Below are positions 52,996 to 62,800 of a stretch of DNA of 64,000 nucleotides, in pieces (within the stretch, counting starts at the first letter, position 1; every line of letters begins with the position of its first letter). The stretch is from positions 5,704,001 to 5,768,000 of the forward strand of contig NZ_CP113116.1 of assembly GCF_026625985.1 (NCBI RefSeq), given 5' to 3'. The position numbers and the translations under genes were made by a program. This stretch comes from Mycobacterium sp. Aquia_213 (lineage in GTDB: Bacteria; Actinomycetota; Actinomycetes; Mycobacteriales; Mycobacteriaceae). Under the pieces are notes generated by a model. It was not told the DNA's origin and did no database searches. It saw nothing but the letters and a program-made list of their open reading frames with translations.

Positions 52996-54464
52996 ATCTG
53001 TTCGCGATGCTCGAGCAGGCCGCGAGCCGGTTTCCCGATCGCGGCGCAGTGTATGAGGGTAATCGTTCGGTGTGCACGTGGGTTGAGTTGCGGGACCGGG
53101 TGTTACGTCTGGCCGCGTCGATCCGGCAACAGTACGGGGCGGGTGCTCGTATCGCGATCGCGACCCACAACCGCCCCGAGATCGTCGAGTTGATGTTTGC
53201 GATCTGGGCCGCCGAGTGCGTCGTCGTCCCGATCAACTACAAGCTGCATCCGCGCGAGATGGCGCAGATCCTCGAGGATGCGGACGCCTCGCAGGTATTC
53301 GCCTCCTCGACCATCGGCGCCGGACTCGCATCGATTACCGCGACAGCGACGGAATTCATTGAATCCGAGGACTATTCGCGGCGATTCGGCACCGCCCCAG
53401 CGACGCCGCCGCCCACCGATCCGGCGGCGCTGGCGTGGCTGTTCTACACCAGCGGGACCACCGGCCGATCCAAGGGCGCGATGCTGTCGCACCGCAACCT
53501 GACGGCGATGACCGTCGCGCACCTTGCCGACATCGACGCTCCGGACGAGGACTGCAGCCTCGTGCACGCGGCACCGATGTCGCACGGCTCCGGCCTATAC
53601 GTCCTGCCGTACGTGCTGCGCGGCGCCCGTCAGGTAGTGCCCTCCTCGGGTGCGTTCGATCCCGACGAGTTCCTCGATCTCTGCGCGCACCACCCGGCCG
53701 CCAGCGCATTTCTGGCCCCGACGATGGTGCAACGGCTCGTCGATACGGGCCGCAGTCGTCCGGCCAATCTCAAGACGATCGTCTACGGCGGCGGGCCCAT
53801 GTACGTCGAAAGCCTGCGGAAGGCGATTAAGGCCTTCGGACCGATCTTCGCCCAGATTTACGGGCAGGGCGAGTCCCCGATGACCATCACCGGGTTGCGC
53901 GGCGTCGATCACGAGTCGGACGACGACGCGATTCTGGGTTCGGTCGGTTATGCGCGCTCGGGGATGGAGGTCGCGGTGCTGCGCACCGATGGCCACCCGG
54001 CGCCGGTCGGTGAGATTGGCGAGATCGTATGCCGCGGCGACGCGGTCATGTCCGGATATTGGCACAATCCCGGCGCGACCGATGCCACGCTCAAAGATGG
54101 CTGGCTCTACACCGGCGACATGGGGTCGTTCGACGCGCGCGGTTTTCTCACCCTGCGTGATCGGTCGAAAGATGTTGTCATCAGCGGCGGGAGCAACATC
54201 TACCCCCGGGAGGTGGAGGAGGTCCTGCTCGAGCACCCCGGAGTGTCGGAGGCGTGCGTGGTGGGCACACCCGACGCCGAGTGGGGCGAGGTGGTGGTCG
54301 CGTTCATCGTCGGCGCGGTCGAACCCGCGGCATTGGACGCGCATCTGCTGCGGCGCATCGCCCGCTTCAAACGGCCCAAGCGCTACGAATTCGTCGACGA
54401 GCTACCAAAAAACAGCTACGGCAAGGTGCTCAAGCGGGAGCTGCGCGCCAGCCTGGCGCAGTGA
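52992..54464 (+). CDS. Acyl-CoA ligase (ANL superfamily), second in the operon
   Basis: A 490-residue AMP-forming ligase. A3 reads LFYTSGTTGRSKGAMLSHRN, A5 includes YGQGESPMTI, and the hinge and C-terminal parts are WLYTGDMGSFDARGFLTL and RSKDVVISGGSNIYPREVEEVL, with catalytic Lys in NSYGKVLKREL. It starts at ATG 52992 inside the SDR stop. It is of the FadD3/long-chain type in layout and distinct from the first ligase, so the pathway probably activates two different acids. Substrates are unknown. Confidence 0.92.
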   Translation: MNLFAMLEQAASRFPDRGAVYEGNRSVCTWVELRDRVLRLAASIRQQYGAGARIAIATHNRPEIVELMFAIWAAECVVVPINYKLHPREMAQILEDADASQVFASSTIGAGLASITATATEFIESEDYSRRFGTAPATPPPTDPAALAWLFYTSGTTGRSKGAMLSHRNLTAMTVAHLADIDAPDEDCSLVHAAPMSHGSGLYVLPYVLRGARQVVPSSGAFDPDEFLDLCAHHPAASAFLAPTMVQRLVDTGRSRPANLKTIVYGGGPMYVESLRKAIKAFGPIFAQIYGQGESPMTITGLRGVDHESDDDAILGSVGYARSGMEVAVLRTDGHPAPVGEIGEIVCRGDAVMSGYWHNPGATDATLKDGWLYTGDMGSFDARGFLTLRDRSKDVVISGGSNIYPREVEEVLLEHPGVSEACVVGTPDAEWGEVVVAFIVGAVEPAALDAHLLRRIARFKRPKRYEFVDELPKNSYGKVLKRELRASLAQ

Positions 54465-54513
54465 GCACCCCGGTGCTGCGCCGCCAATGCCACGTGACAT
54501 CAAGGAGGATGCA

Positions 54514-55674
54514 ATGAAGTGTCGTGCCGCTGTGATTCGCGGGGTCGGCAGGGACTGGGAGATCGACGAAATCGTTCTTGATCCGCCCCGCGCCGGTGAG
54601 GTCCTGGTAAGGATGGCCGTCGCCGGCATCTGCCACTCCGATGACCATCTGTTCACCGGCGATGTGGTGCCGACCCCCGAGGTGGTGGCCGCGAGCGGTC
54701 ACCCCGCGCCGGACTGGTTTCCGCTGCTCGGTGGTCACGAGGGTGCCGGTGTCGTCGCGGAAGTCGGGCCCGGCGTGACGTCCGTGCAACCGGGGGATCA
54801 CGTTGCGCTCTCCTTCATTCCGGCGTGCGGCAGTTGCCGGTTCTGCGTGAACGGTCAGAGCTACATCTGCGATATCGGCGCGAGCCTGTTCGTCCGGGAG
54901 ATGCCCACCGACGGAACCTGCCGCCGGCATCTCGGCGACGAAAACGTATTGGCCTATGGCCAACTCGGCACATTTGCCGAATATGCGGTGCTGTCGGAAA
55001 GGTCGGTCATCAAGATCGACGACGCGATCCCTTTCCATGCCGCATCCCTCGTCTCGTGCGGGGTCAGCACCGGCTGGGGTTCCGCGACGATCTCGGCAGA
55101 CACCGAACCCGGCGATACCGTCGTCGTCATCGGCGCCGGTGGTGTCGGGATGAATGCCCTGCAAGGAGCGCGCGCCGTCGGCGCAAAATACGTCGTTGCG
55201 GTGGATCCGGTTGAGTCCAAGCGGGATTCGGCCAAGATCTTCGGTGCCACGCATAGCGCCGCCTCCGCGCAGGAAGCGATACCGCTGGTCAAAGAGATCA
55301 CCGCGGGCCTGATGGCGGACCGCGTCATCGTCTGTCCCGGTGTTGTGCATGTGGACTTGCTCCCGCTGGCGATGACGCTGCTGCGCAAAGGCGGCGTCTG
55401 CGTGCTCACCGGTATCACTCCGTACACCGAGCCCCCGGTTGGGTTGGTCCTGCAAGACATGACGGTGTCGGCCAAACAGCTCAGGGGAGCGCTGTACGGC
55501 GGGATGAATCCGCGCACCAGCGTGCCGATGCTGTTGTCGTTGTATCAGGCGGGCGCTTTGAAACTCGACGAGTTGGTCACCCGCCACTACCAACTCGACC
55601 AGATCAACGAGGCGTTCGTGGACCTGCGCGAGGGCCGCAACATTCGCGGCATCATCGATTTCGCCGGCTTCTAA
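54514..55674 (+). CDS. Zinc-dependent alcohol dehydrogenase (NDMA-type MDR family)
   Basis: A 386-residue medium-chain dehydrogenase. Catalytic zinc ligands are in GICHSDDH and GGHEGAGVV, structural zinc cysteines in CGSCRFCVNGQSYIC, and the NAD site is VIGAGGVGMNAL. It resembles the actinobacterial NDMA-dependent methanol/alcohol dehydrogenase group, which holds NAD(H) tightly. ATG 54514 follows AAGGAGG. It is the last gene of the rightward operon and overlaps the convergent SRPBCC gene by four bases. It likely oxidises a hydroxy acid or primary alcohol to an aldehyde for the aldehyde dehydrogenase. Confidence 0.92.
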   Translation: MKCRAAVIRGVGRDWEIDEIVLDPPRAGEVLVRMAVAGICHSDDHLFTGDVVPTPEVVAASGHPAPDWFPLLGGHEGAGVVAEVGPGVTSVQPGDHVALSFIPACGSCRFCVNGQSYICDIGASLFVREMPTDGTCRRHLGDENVLAYGQLGTFAEYAVLSERSVIKIDDAIPFHAASLVSCGVSTGWGSATISADTEPGDTVVVIGAGGVGMNALQGARAVGAKYVVAVDPVESKRDSAKIFGATHSAASAQEAIPLVKEITAGLMADRVIVCPGVVHVDLLPLAMTLLRKGGVCVLTGITPYTEPPVGLVLQDMTVSAKQLRGALYGGMNPRTSVPMLLSLYQAGALKLDELVTRHYQLDQINEAFVDLREGRNIRGIIDFAGF

Positions 55675-56147
55675 TCCTCGACGGGCCGGGCGGATTCGAA
55701 GTGGCTTCGGATCCCGGCCAGCATGGCGGTGTGGGCCTTGATGCCTTTGCGCTTCGTCATCGGGGCCAGCAGCCGGGGCGCGGAAATCCGGATCCGCTCG
55801 GTGACGCGGGTACCGGCCTCGATCGGCTCGAAAATCACGGTTCCGCGCAGCTTCACCCCGGGGGACTGGTCGGCCTCGGTAAGCACGTAGCCGGCCCGCC
55901 GAACATGCAGGCACGCCTGGTAGGTGATCTGCATAGTGAAGGGCCCCAATGGAATTCGATCCACCACCCGGTAGCTTTGCCGGTAGCCGTCCGTGGTTTC
56001 GTTGCGGGACAACGACTCCACCGACACGATCAGCGGGTGCACCAGTTTGATGTTGTCCAGATCGACGTAGAAGTCGCGCACCGCGTCTGGCGGCGCGGGC
56101 ACGTCTTCGGACAGCGCATGTTCGGAGTGGGCGGTCCACAAGCTCAT
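55671..56147 (-). CDS. SRPBCC family protein (CoxG/cyclase-like)
   Basis: A 158-residue START-like protein: HALSEDVPAPPDAVRDFYVDLDNIKLVHPLIV at the N-terminus, VIFEPIEAGTRVTERI in the middle and a helical C-terminus. It probably binds a hydrophobic ligand. ATG 56147 is the first that gives a family-like start. It overlaps the alcohol dehydrogenase tail-to-tail and is divergent from the SnoaL-like gene. A link with the catabolic cluster is possible from position only. Confidence 0.75.
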   Translation of the reverse strand: MSLWTAHSEHALSEDVPAPPDAVRDFYVDLDNIKLVHPLIVSVESLSRNETTDGYRQSYRVVDRIPLGPFTMQITYQACLHVRRAGYVLTEADQSPGVKLRGTVIFEPIEAGTRVTERIRISAPRLLAPMTKRKGIKAHTAMLAGIRSHFESARPVED

Positions 56148-56213
56148 AACAAGACAACCTAGCCTTGCGACGGCCTCGCGCTTACCGTGGACCCAGAAGC
56201 GAGCGGAGACGTC

Positions 56214-56597
56214 ATGGGCAGCGCGACCGAAGTCGGCACCGGCATCGTTGAGCGGTACCTCAAATGCCTGACGGAACACGATTGGGATGGCCTGGCCACC
56301 ACCGTCGCCGACGAGGGCCTGACTCGCGAGGGTCCGTTCTGCGATCTGATCGAGGGCAAGGCGCACTACCTCGCCTACCTACGCAGGATCCTCACCACCC
56401 TGCAGGGGCACCGGCTCGAGGTCCGACGGATCTCGCACGTGAACGAGCGGGTGTCCTACGTCGAGCTGACCGAGTCGTTCGAGATCGACGGCGCGGCGGT
56501 CTCGTGGCCGGAATGCATCCTGTTCGAGCAGGACGCCGACGGGCTGATCTCGCATGTCAGCGTGTTTTTCAAGCAGCGCGGCGCCGACAAGGCCTAA
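56214..56597 (+). CDS. SnoaL/NTF2-like protein
   Basis: A 127-residue cone-shaped alpha+beta-barrel protein: IVERYLKCLTEHDWDGLATTVADEGLTREGPFCDLIEGKAHYLAYLRRI is the typical first half, and ISHVSVFFKQR the last strand. Such proteins are isomerases, cyclases or small-ligand binders. ATG 56214 has GGAGAC upstream; GTG 56187 is in frame but has no ribosome-binding site. It is divergent from the SRPBCC gene with 66 bp between. Confidence 0.78.
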   Translation: MGSATEVGTGIVERYLKCLTEHDWDGLATTVADEGLTREGPFCDLIEGKAHYLAYLRRILTTLQGHRLEVRRISHVNERVSYVELTESFEIDGAAVSWPECILFEQDADGLISHVSVFFKQRGADKA

Positions 56598-56649
56598 CGG
56601 GGCCAAAGGCCTATTCCCTCACTCGCGGAATTGTCCTAACGTGTCATGG

Positions 56650-56874
56650 ATGGAGGCAGATGCAACTCCGGAGTCGGTGCCGGTCGAGAAATTGCACTCG
56701 GGCGACCCGATCACCGATTGTGGCCAGCGGTACATTGTTCTCGAATCAAAAGCGCTCGGCGATAGCTGTGTCGTTCTCGAACTGGAGTCCAGGGTGAACC
56801 ACCAGCTGCAGGTCATCGAGAAGTCATTCCCGGCCGGATACCAGGTCGACAGGGCGCATCACCGAATTCTGTAA
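56650..56874 (+). CDS. Small hypothetical protein (74 aa)
   Basis: A 74-residue ORF, MEADATPESVPVEKLHSGDP onward, with mostly polar beta-like segments (RYIVLESKALGDSCVVLELES). It has no family I recognise. The composition and codon use look coding, and a hairpin follows the stop. ATG 56646 is in a different frame; ATG 56650 is used. It lies 52 bp after the SnoaL gene on the same strand. Confidence 0.55.
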   Translation: MEADATPESVPVEKLHSGDPITDCGQRYIVLESKALGDSCVVLELESRVNHQLQVIEKSFPAGYQVDRAHHRIL

Positions 56875-56897
56875 AGCGAATTCACGCGTCGGAAAAT

Positions 56898-56933
56898 AAT
56901 GCGCGAGTAGCCGTTGGACGGCTACCGCGCATT
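56898..56933. terminator. Hairpin between convergent small ORF and DUF899 gene
   Basis: AATGCGCG/CGCGCATT and GTAGCCGT/ACGGCTAC pair in a 16-bp stem with one bulged A and a TGG loop. On the minus strand it is followed by ATTTTCC, so it is most likely the terminator of the DUF899 gene, and may act for both strands. Confidence 0.7.
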
Positions 56934-56970
56934 CGTGTTATTCGGGCGTCAAATTTCCGATTCAGTCGAC

Positions 56971-57708
56971 TTAGTCGCCGCGCGGCGGCCTTTGGTCGTT
57001 GGGATCGTTCGGGTCGGGTTCGCCGAACCACCGCGACGGCTCGTGCTGCCCGTATGCGTCGTGCCAGTCCCACCACTCGTACGGTGCGGACTGCGGGTAT
57101 CCCGGCGGCGAATCCTCCCAGTTCTCCTGGCGCCCCAGCGCCGTCATGTCCAGGAAGCTCCACGTGTTGCCCAGCACCTCGTCGCCCCGGTTGTTGATGA
57201 AGTAGGTGCGGAAAACCCGGTCGCCGTCATGGATGAACACGTTCGTGCCGTGCCACTCGTCCACGCCGAAGTCGACGTCGAAACTGTCGGTGATCGTGTA
57301 CCACGGCATCTTCCAGCCCATCCGCTCCTTCAGTCGCTCGATGCCCGGCTGCGGCGCGCGCGAGGCGAACACCAAGGTGGTGTCGCGGGCATTGAGATGG
57401 GCCAGGTTCCCGATGTGGTCGGCGATCATGGAGCAGCCGCGGCAGCCATGGTCGGGCCAGCCGTCGATGTCGGGCCCTACGAACGCGCGATAGATGATCA
57501 GCTGGCGCCGCCCTTCGAACAGCCCCAGCAGGTTCACCCTGCCGTCCGGCCCGTCGAATTCGTACTGCTTGTCCACGGGCAGCCACGGCATGCGCCGCCG
57601 CATGGCCGCCAGCGCATCGTGCGCCCGGAGCACCTCCTTCTCCTTGACCAGCAGTCGCTGATGTTCGGCCTCCCACTCCTGGGCCGACACGATCGGTGGT
57701 GTGTCCAT
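56971..57708 (-). CDS. DUF899 (thioredoxin-like) protein
   Basis: A 245-residue DUF899 protein. It has the N-terminal segment KEKEVLRAHDALAAMRRRMPWLPVDKQYEF, GPDIDGWPDHGCRGCSMIADHIGNLAHLNARDTTLVFASRAP with two cysteines, and MGWKMPWYT.TDSFDVDFGV. The fold is thioredoxin-like; the C-x2-C (CRGC) may be redox active or only structural. The function is unknown. The ATG at 57708 lies 37 bp downstream of the SDR stop, so the two may be transcribed together. Confidence 0.88.
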   Translation of the reverse strand: MDTPPIVSAQEWEAEHQRLLVKEKEVLRAHDALAAMRRRMPWLPVDKQYEFDGPDGRVNLLGLFEGRRQLIIYRAFVGPDIDGWPDHGCRGCSMIADHIGNLAHLNARDTTLVFASRAPQPGIERLKERMGWKMPWYTITDSFDVDFGVDEWHGTNVFIHDGDRVFRTYFINNRGDEVLGNTWSFLDMTALGRQENWEDSPPGYPQSAPYEWWDWHDAYGQHEPSRWFGEPDPNDPNDQRPPRGD

Positions 57709-57745
57709 TGCGTTGTCCGCCTTACGATTTGATGTCAGGTCAGCT

Positions 57746-58516
57746 TCAGTTCAACCAGGACAGGCCCGACGCGGTGAGCAGATACGCGCCGTGCTGCGCG
57801 GGCTCGCCGCCGGCGATCGCCACTACCGACGTGCCCACCTGCTGGGCAGTCAGCACCGGTCCGGTCGAGGCGACGAAGGTGTCGACGTCGATACCTTGGC
57901 GTTCGGCATAGGCCGCCGCGGCTTTGGCGCCCAGATCGGTGACCGCCGTCAACCGTGGCAGCAAGGAGGTGAAGGTGATCCCCAGGCCGGCCCGGTCCGA
58001 CTCCCCGGCCGCATAGCTGCCGATGAACCGCACGGTTGCCTTGGCGCCCGCATAGCCACCGGACAGCGGCGACCCGTTGACCGCGGCGCCGCTGGACATC
58101 AGGATTACCGAGCTGCCAGGCGCCAGCGGGCGCGCCAGCGCGTGCCGCGTCCAGTGAAACGCTTGCGCGACATCCACATTCCAGTTGGCACTGAAGGTTT
58201 CCCAGCTCTGTTCCTGTAGCGGGCTCATCCGCGGGGCGGACCCGGCGCACAGCACCAGGGTGCGCGGGGCGTACTTGTCGATCAACTCACTCGCCGTGGC
58301 CGGATCGGCGGCGTCGGCGACCACCGGGATGAAGGAGTCGCCGAGCTGTCCGCGGACCTCGTCGAGCAGGGCGGCGGTGCGCGCGACACCGACGACCTCG
58401 GCGCCGGCTTCGGACAGCGCGGTCGCGATGGCGCGACCGAATCCGCGGCTCGCCCCGGTCACGATCGCGGTGGTGCCGGCAAGGTTGTCGGCGTGGCTCT
58501 GGTTGGGCCGGTTCAT
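57746..58516 (-). CDS. SDR family oxidoreductase
   Basis: A 256-residue SDR. The cofactor motif is TGASRGFGRAIA. The acidic/aromatic segment is LCAGSAPRMSPLQEQSWETF, and the active site has SSGAA and Y-A-G-A-K (GGYAGAKA). The NNAG motif is replaced by LCAGS. ATG 58516 follows GAGGACGGAA; earlier frames have no ribosome-binding site. It is divergent from the ECF sigma-factor gene with 188 bp between. Substrate unknown. Confidence 0.88.
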   Translation of the reverse strand: MNRPNQSHADNLAGTTAIVTGASRGFGRAIATALSEAGAEVVGVARTAALLDEVRGQLGDSFIPVVADAADPATASELIDKYAPRTLVLCAGSAPRMSPLQEQSWETFSANWNVDVAQAFHWTRHALARPLAPGSSVILMSSGAAVNGSPLSGGYAGAKATVRFIGSYAAGESDRAGLGITFTSLLPRLTAVTDLGAKAAAAYAERQGIDVDTFVASTGPVLTAQQVGTSVVAIAGGEPAQHGAYLLTASGLSWLN

Positions 58517-58704
58517 TTCCGTCCTCGCTTCCTTGGTGAACTCTGCCGATGCAACACCGGCGTGGCTAGACATCCACTAGTTCAGATACGGCGCAGCGAC
58601 CGAATTCATCGCCGGCAGACCGATGAATTTCGCCGCGCGGGAGTCTCTGTACTGGAGTAGCGTCTCGGCCCACCCGGGGCCGAGTCGGAGATAGGAGAGC
58701 GACC

Positions 58705-59661
58705 GTGCCGGCTCAGCAGGATTTCATCGAGCAGGCCGCCCCGTATCGCGGCGAGTTGATCGCGCACTGTTACCGGATGCTCGGCTCGGTGCACGACGCC
58801 GAAGACCTCGTCCAGGAAACCTACCTGCGCGGCTGGCGTGGCTATCAGGCGTTCGAGGAGCGTGCCGCGCTGCGCACCTGGCTGTACCGGATCGCCACCA
58901 CGGCATGCCTGCGCGCGCTCGAGAACCGCGCCCGGCGGGTGCTGCCGGCCGGCCTGGGCGACAGCTCGGTTGACCCGGATACCGATCTCGACGGCGGCGC
59001 CGGCGCCCATCAGTGGCTGGAGCCGATCCCCGACACACACGTGTTCGCGACGCCGGAAGACAGCGTGACGGCGCGGCACAGTGTGCGGCTGGCCGTGATG
59101 ACGGCGCTGCAGGAACTTCCCGCGCGTCAGCGGGCCGTGCTGATTCTGCGTGACGTCGTGCAGTTCAGCGCCGCCGAAGTTGCCGAACTCCTCGAAACCA
59201 CACCCGCCTCGGTCAACAGCGCGCTACAGCGCGCGCGGGCCCGCCTCGCCGAGGTCTCCCCCACCGAGGACGACGCGGCCGAGCCCGACGATGCCACGCT
59301 CCGCGACTTGCTCGACCGCTACTGTGCGGCATTCGAAAACGCCGATATGGCCGCGCTGACCGAGCTGCTGCAAGCGGGAGTCAAACTCGAAATGCCGCCG
59401 CTGCCTGTGTGGTTCACCGGCCGCGACACCGTGCTGGAATTCCTTGCCGCGCGCGCATTTACAACGGCCGGCGACATTGTCATGGTGCCGACGGCCGCGA
59501 ATGCCCAGCCCGCCGTGGCCGAGTACCGCCGCGCCGCCGACGGTGTCATGCGGGCCCACTCGATACACGTCATCACACCGGGTGCCGACGGCGTCGCCGC
59601 CATCACCGTTTTCCTCGACCCGGCGTTGTTCGCGACGTTTGATTTGCCGTCCAGCCGGTAA
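58705..59661 (+). CDS. ECF sigma factor with C-terminal SnoaL-like domain
   Basis: A 318-residue RNA polymerase sigma factor. Region 2 is LIAHCYRMLGSVHDAEDLVQETYLRGWRGYQAFEERAALRTWLYRIATTACL, and region 4 is LPARQRAVLILRDVVQFSAAEVAELLETTPASVNSALQRARARL in pattern. The last 120 residues form an NTF2/SnoaL-like domain (LLDRYCAAFENADMAALTELLQ), as in SigG-like and ECF41-like factors, where this domain replaces or modulates an anti-sigma factor. GTG 58705 follows AGGAGAG. No anti-sigma gene is adjacent. Target promoters are unknown. Confidence 0.92.
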   Translation: MPAQQDFIEQAAPYRGELIAHCYRMLGSVHDAEDLVQETYLRGWRGYQAFEERAALRTWLYRIATTACLRALENRARRVLPAGLGDSSVDPDTDLDGGAGAHQWLEPIPDTHVFATPEDSVTARHSVRLAVMTALQELPARQRAVLILRDVVQFSAAEVAELLETTPASVNSALQRARARLAEVSPTEDDAAEPDDATLRDLLDRYCAAFENADMAALTELLQAGVKLEMPPLPVWFTGRDTVLEFLAARAFTTAGDIVMVPTAANAQPAVAEYRRAADGVMRAHSIHVITPGADGVAAITVFLDPALFATFDLPSSR

Positions 59662-59821
59662 ACTGCCAGGGAACGCGATTACACCCGCTGGTAACGCAGC
59701 GAAGCCCCACCCACCAAAGCCGTTGGTGTCATCGCTCGGCCTGCCTTCGGCACACACATGTGGACAGGTCCCCAGCACCCCAGGATTATTAGCGCGACAG
59801 ACGTATTTGAAGGATGACCGA

Positions 59822-62800
59822 ATGAAGATTCCGGGTGTAACCAGCGTCGTCGCTGGTCTCACCGACGGAGCAGCCCAGCTAGTGAAAGCCGGCGTGTCCA
59901 CTGCGGCCGGCGCCGCGGGTGCGGTGCAACTCCTGGCGAGCCCGGTAGTCGAGCTGGCCGGCCCCGTGGTGCAGTCGATGGCCGACTCCACCGGCCGCGC
60001 GCTCGGGATCAACCCCTCATCCAATGGATCTGCCGGCCCCGTCACGCCTCCGGTGCGCTGGCAAAGCGGCCGCCGGGTGCATCTCGACCTGGATCCGCTG
60101 CTGCCGTTCTCGCGCTGGTACGAATACTCGGCGGTCGTGGAGGAGCCGGTTCGCCGGATTCCGGGCGTGGCCGAGGCCCATGTCGAGGGTTCGCTGGGCC
60201 GGTTGGTGTTCGAACTCTCCGACGACGCCGAAGACTACGACGCCGTCGTGGACGAGGTGCGGTCGACGGTCGCCGCCATCGCCGCCGACCTGGCTTCGAC
60301 GAAGTCGGACGTCCCGATTTCTGCGCCGTTCGCCGACCCGGGCAACCCGCTGGCGATTCTGGTGCCGCTCACCGCGGCGGCCATGGACATGGTCGCGATG
60401 ACGGCCGCCGTCACCGGCTGGGTGACCCGCCTGCCCGCGGCACCGCAAACCACCCGGGCAGCGGCCGCCCTGATCAACCATCAACCGCGCATGGTGGCGA
60501 TCCTGGAGTCGCGACTGGGGCGGGTGGGCACCGATGTCGTGCTCGCCGCCACGACAGCCGCGGCGCACGGACTGACCCAATCCTTCGGCACACCGCTGCT
60601 CGATATGACGCAACGGACCCTGCAGATCACCGAGGCGACGGCGCACCGTCGCGTGTGGCGAGAGCGTGAGCCGAATCTGGCGTCACCCGAGCGGCCGCAG
60701 GCTCCGGTGGTCCCGGTCATCTCCTCAGCCGGGGCCAAGTCGCACGTACCGCGGCACAGCTGGGCCGCCGCGGCGGCGGGCGAAGCCTCGCACGTCGTGG
60801 TGGGCGGGGCCATCGACGCCGCGATGGACACCGAGAAGGGTTCGATGGCCGGCCCGGTTGAGGCCTATGTCGAATCGGCGGCCAATGGCTCATTGATCGC
60901 CGCGGCCAGTGCGTTGGTGGCCGGCGGTGGCACCGAGGACGCGGCCGCCGCGATCGAGGCCGGCGTGCCCCGGGCCGCGCACATGGGCCGGCAGGCGTTC
61001 GCCTCGACGCTGGGTCGCGGGCTCGCCAACGGCGGACAACTGGTCCTCGACCCGGGCGCATTGCGCCGCCTGGATCGAGTGAAGGTCGTCGTCGTCGACG
61101 GCGCGGCGCTGCGCGGCGACCACCGGGCGGTATTGAAATCGATCGGCGAGGCACCCGGATGGGACGACGACCGGGTTTACGAGGTCGCCGACGCGCTGCT
61201 GCACGGTGAAGAGGCACCCGAGCCCGATCCCGACGAATTGCCCGCCACCGGCGCACATCTGAGATGGGTTCCGGTACAAGGCCCTTCGGCCACTCCGGCA
61301 CAGGGCCTGGAAAGCGCCGACCTGGTGGTCGACGGCGAATGCGTCGGCACGGTCGAAGTCGGTTGGGAAGTCGACCCGTACGCGATCCCATTGCTGCAGA
61401 CCGCGAATCGGACCGGGGCCCGAGTGGTGTTGCGTCATGTGGCCGGCACCGAGGATCTGACCGCCAGCGTCGCGGCGACACATCCGCCCGGCACACCGCT
61501 GCTGACCGTGGTGCGTGAGCTGCGGGCCGATCGCGGCCCGGTGTTGCTGATCACCGCGGTGCACCGTGACTTCGCGTCGACCGATACCCTGGCCGCGCTC
61601 GCAATCGCCGATGTTGGTGTGGCACTTGATGATCCACGCGCAGCCACGCCGTGGACCGCGGACATCATCACCGGCACCGACCTGGCCGACGCGGTCCGCA
61701 TCCTGTCCGCGATTCCGGTAGCCCGCTCGGCCAGCGAATCGGCGATACACCTCGCCCAGGGCGGCACCACGCTGGCCGGCCTGCTGCTGGTCACCGGCAG
61801 CGAGCAAGAGCGGTCCAACAACCCGGTGAGCTTCCGCCGCTGGCTCAATCCGGTCAATGCCGCCGCGGTCACCGCGCTGGTGGCCGGAACCTTTTCGGCC
61901 AGCAGGGTGCTGCGCCTGCCCGACCCCACTCCCCAGCCGCTCACCGCCTGGCATGCGCTGGACCCGGAGATCGTGTACTCGCGGCTGGCCGGCGGTTCGC
62001 GACCGTTGGCCGTGGAGACCCTGACCCCGTCCTGGCGCCGCCGTCTCGACGACCTGTCCTACAGCCCACCGTTCGCGGGGCTGCGCGCACCGCTGCACAA
62101 CCTGGCGCGGTTGGCTGCGGCGACCCGGGTCGAACTGTCCGACCCGTTGACCCCGATTCTGGCCGTGGGGGCCGCCGCGTCGGCCATCGTCGGCAGCAAC
62201 ATCGACGCACTGCTGGTCGGCGGCGTCATGACGGCCAACGCGATAACCGGTGGGGCACAACGGTTGCGGGCCGAAGCGGCAGCCGCCGAGCTGTTCGCCG
62301 AGCAGGATCAGCTGGTGCGCCGGGTCGTCGTGCCGGCGGTGGCCACCACCCGGCGCCGCCTGGAGGCGGCACAGAACGCCACCCGCACGGCGACGGTGTC
62401 CGCCAAGTCTTTGCGGCCCGGCGACGTGATCGACCTGGCCGCACCGGAGGTGGTCCCGGCTGACGCGCGCCTGCTGGTGGCCGAAGACCTCGAGGTCGAC
62501 GAGTCGCTGCTTACCGGAGAGTCGCTGCCGGTGGACAAGCAGGTCGAGCCCGTCGCCGTCAACGATGCCGAGCGGGCGAGCATGCTGTTCGAGGGCAGCA
62601 CGATCATCGCGGGTCACGCGCGCGCGATCGTCGTGGCCACCGGGGTCAATACCGCTGCGCACCGGGCGATTTCGGCGGTCGCCAACGTCGAGACCGCAGC
62701 CGGAGTCCAGGCTCGGCTACGCGAGCTCACCAGCAAGGTGCTGCCGCTGACCCTGACCGGCGGTGCCGCGGTGACCGCGCTGGCGTTACTGCGGCGCGCG

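Noticed and set aside
54430..56157. 575-codon minus-strand frame across the alcohol dehydrogenase and SRPBCC genes
   Set aside because: It covers two well-supported genes and has no recognisable motif.
60890..62662. 590-codon minus-strand frame inside ctpI
   Set aside because: Antisense to a clearly coding P-type ATPase, with Gly/Arg/Gln-rich composition and no domain.
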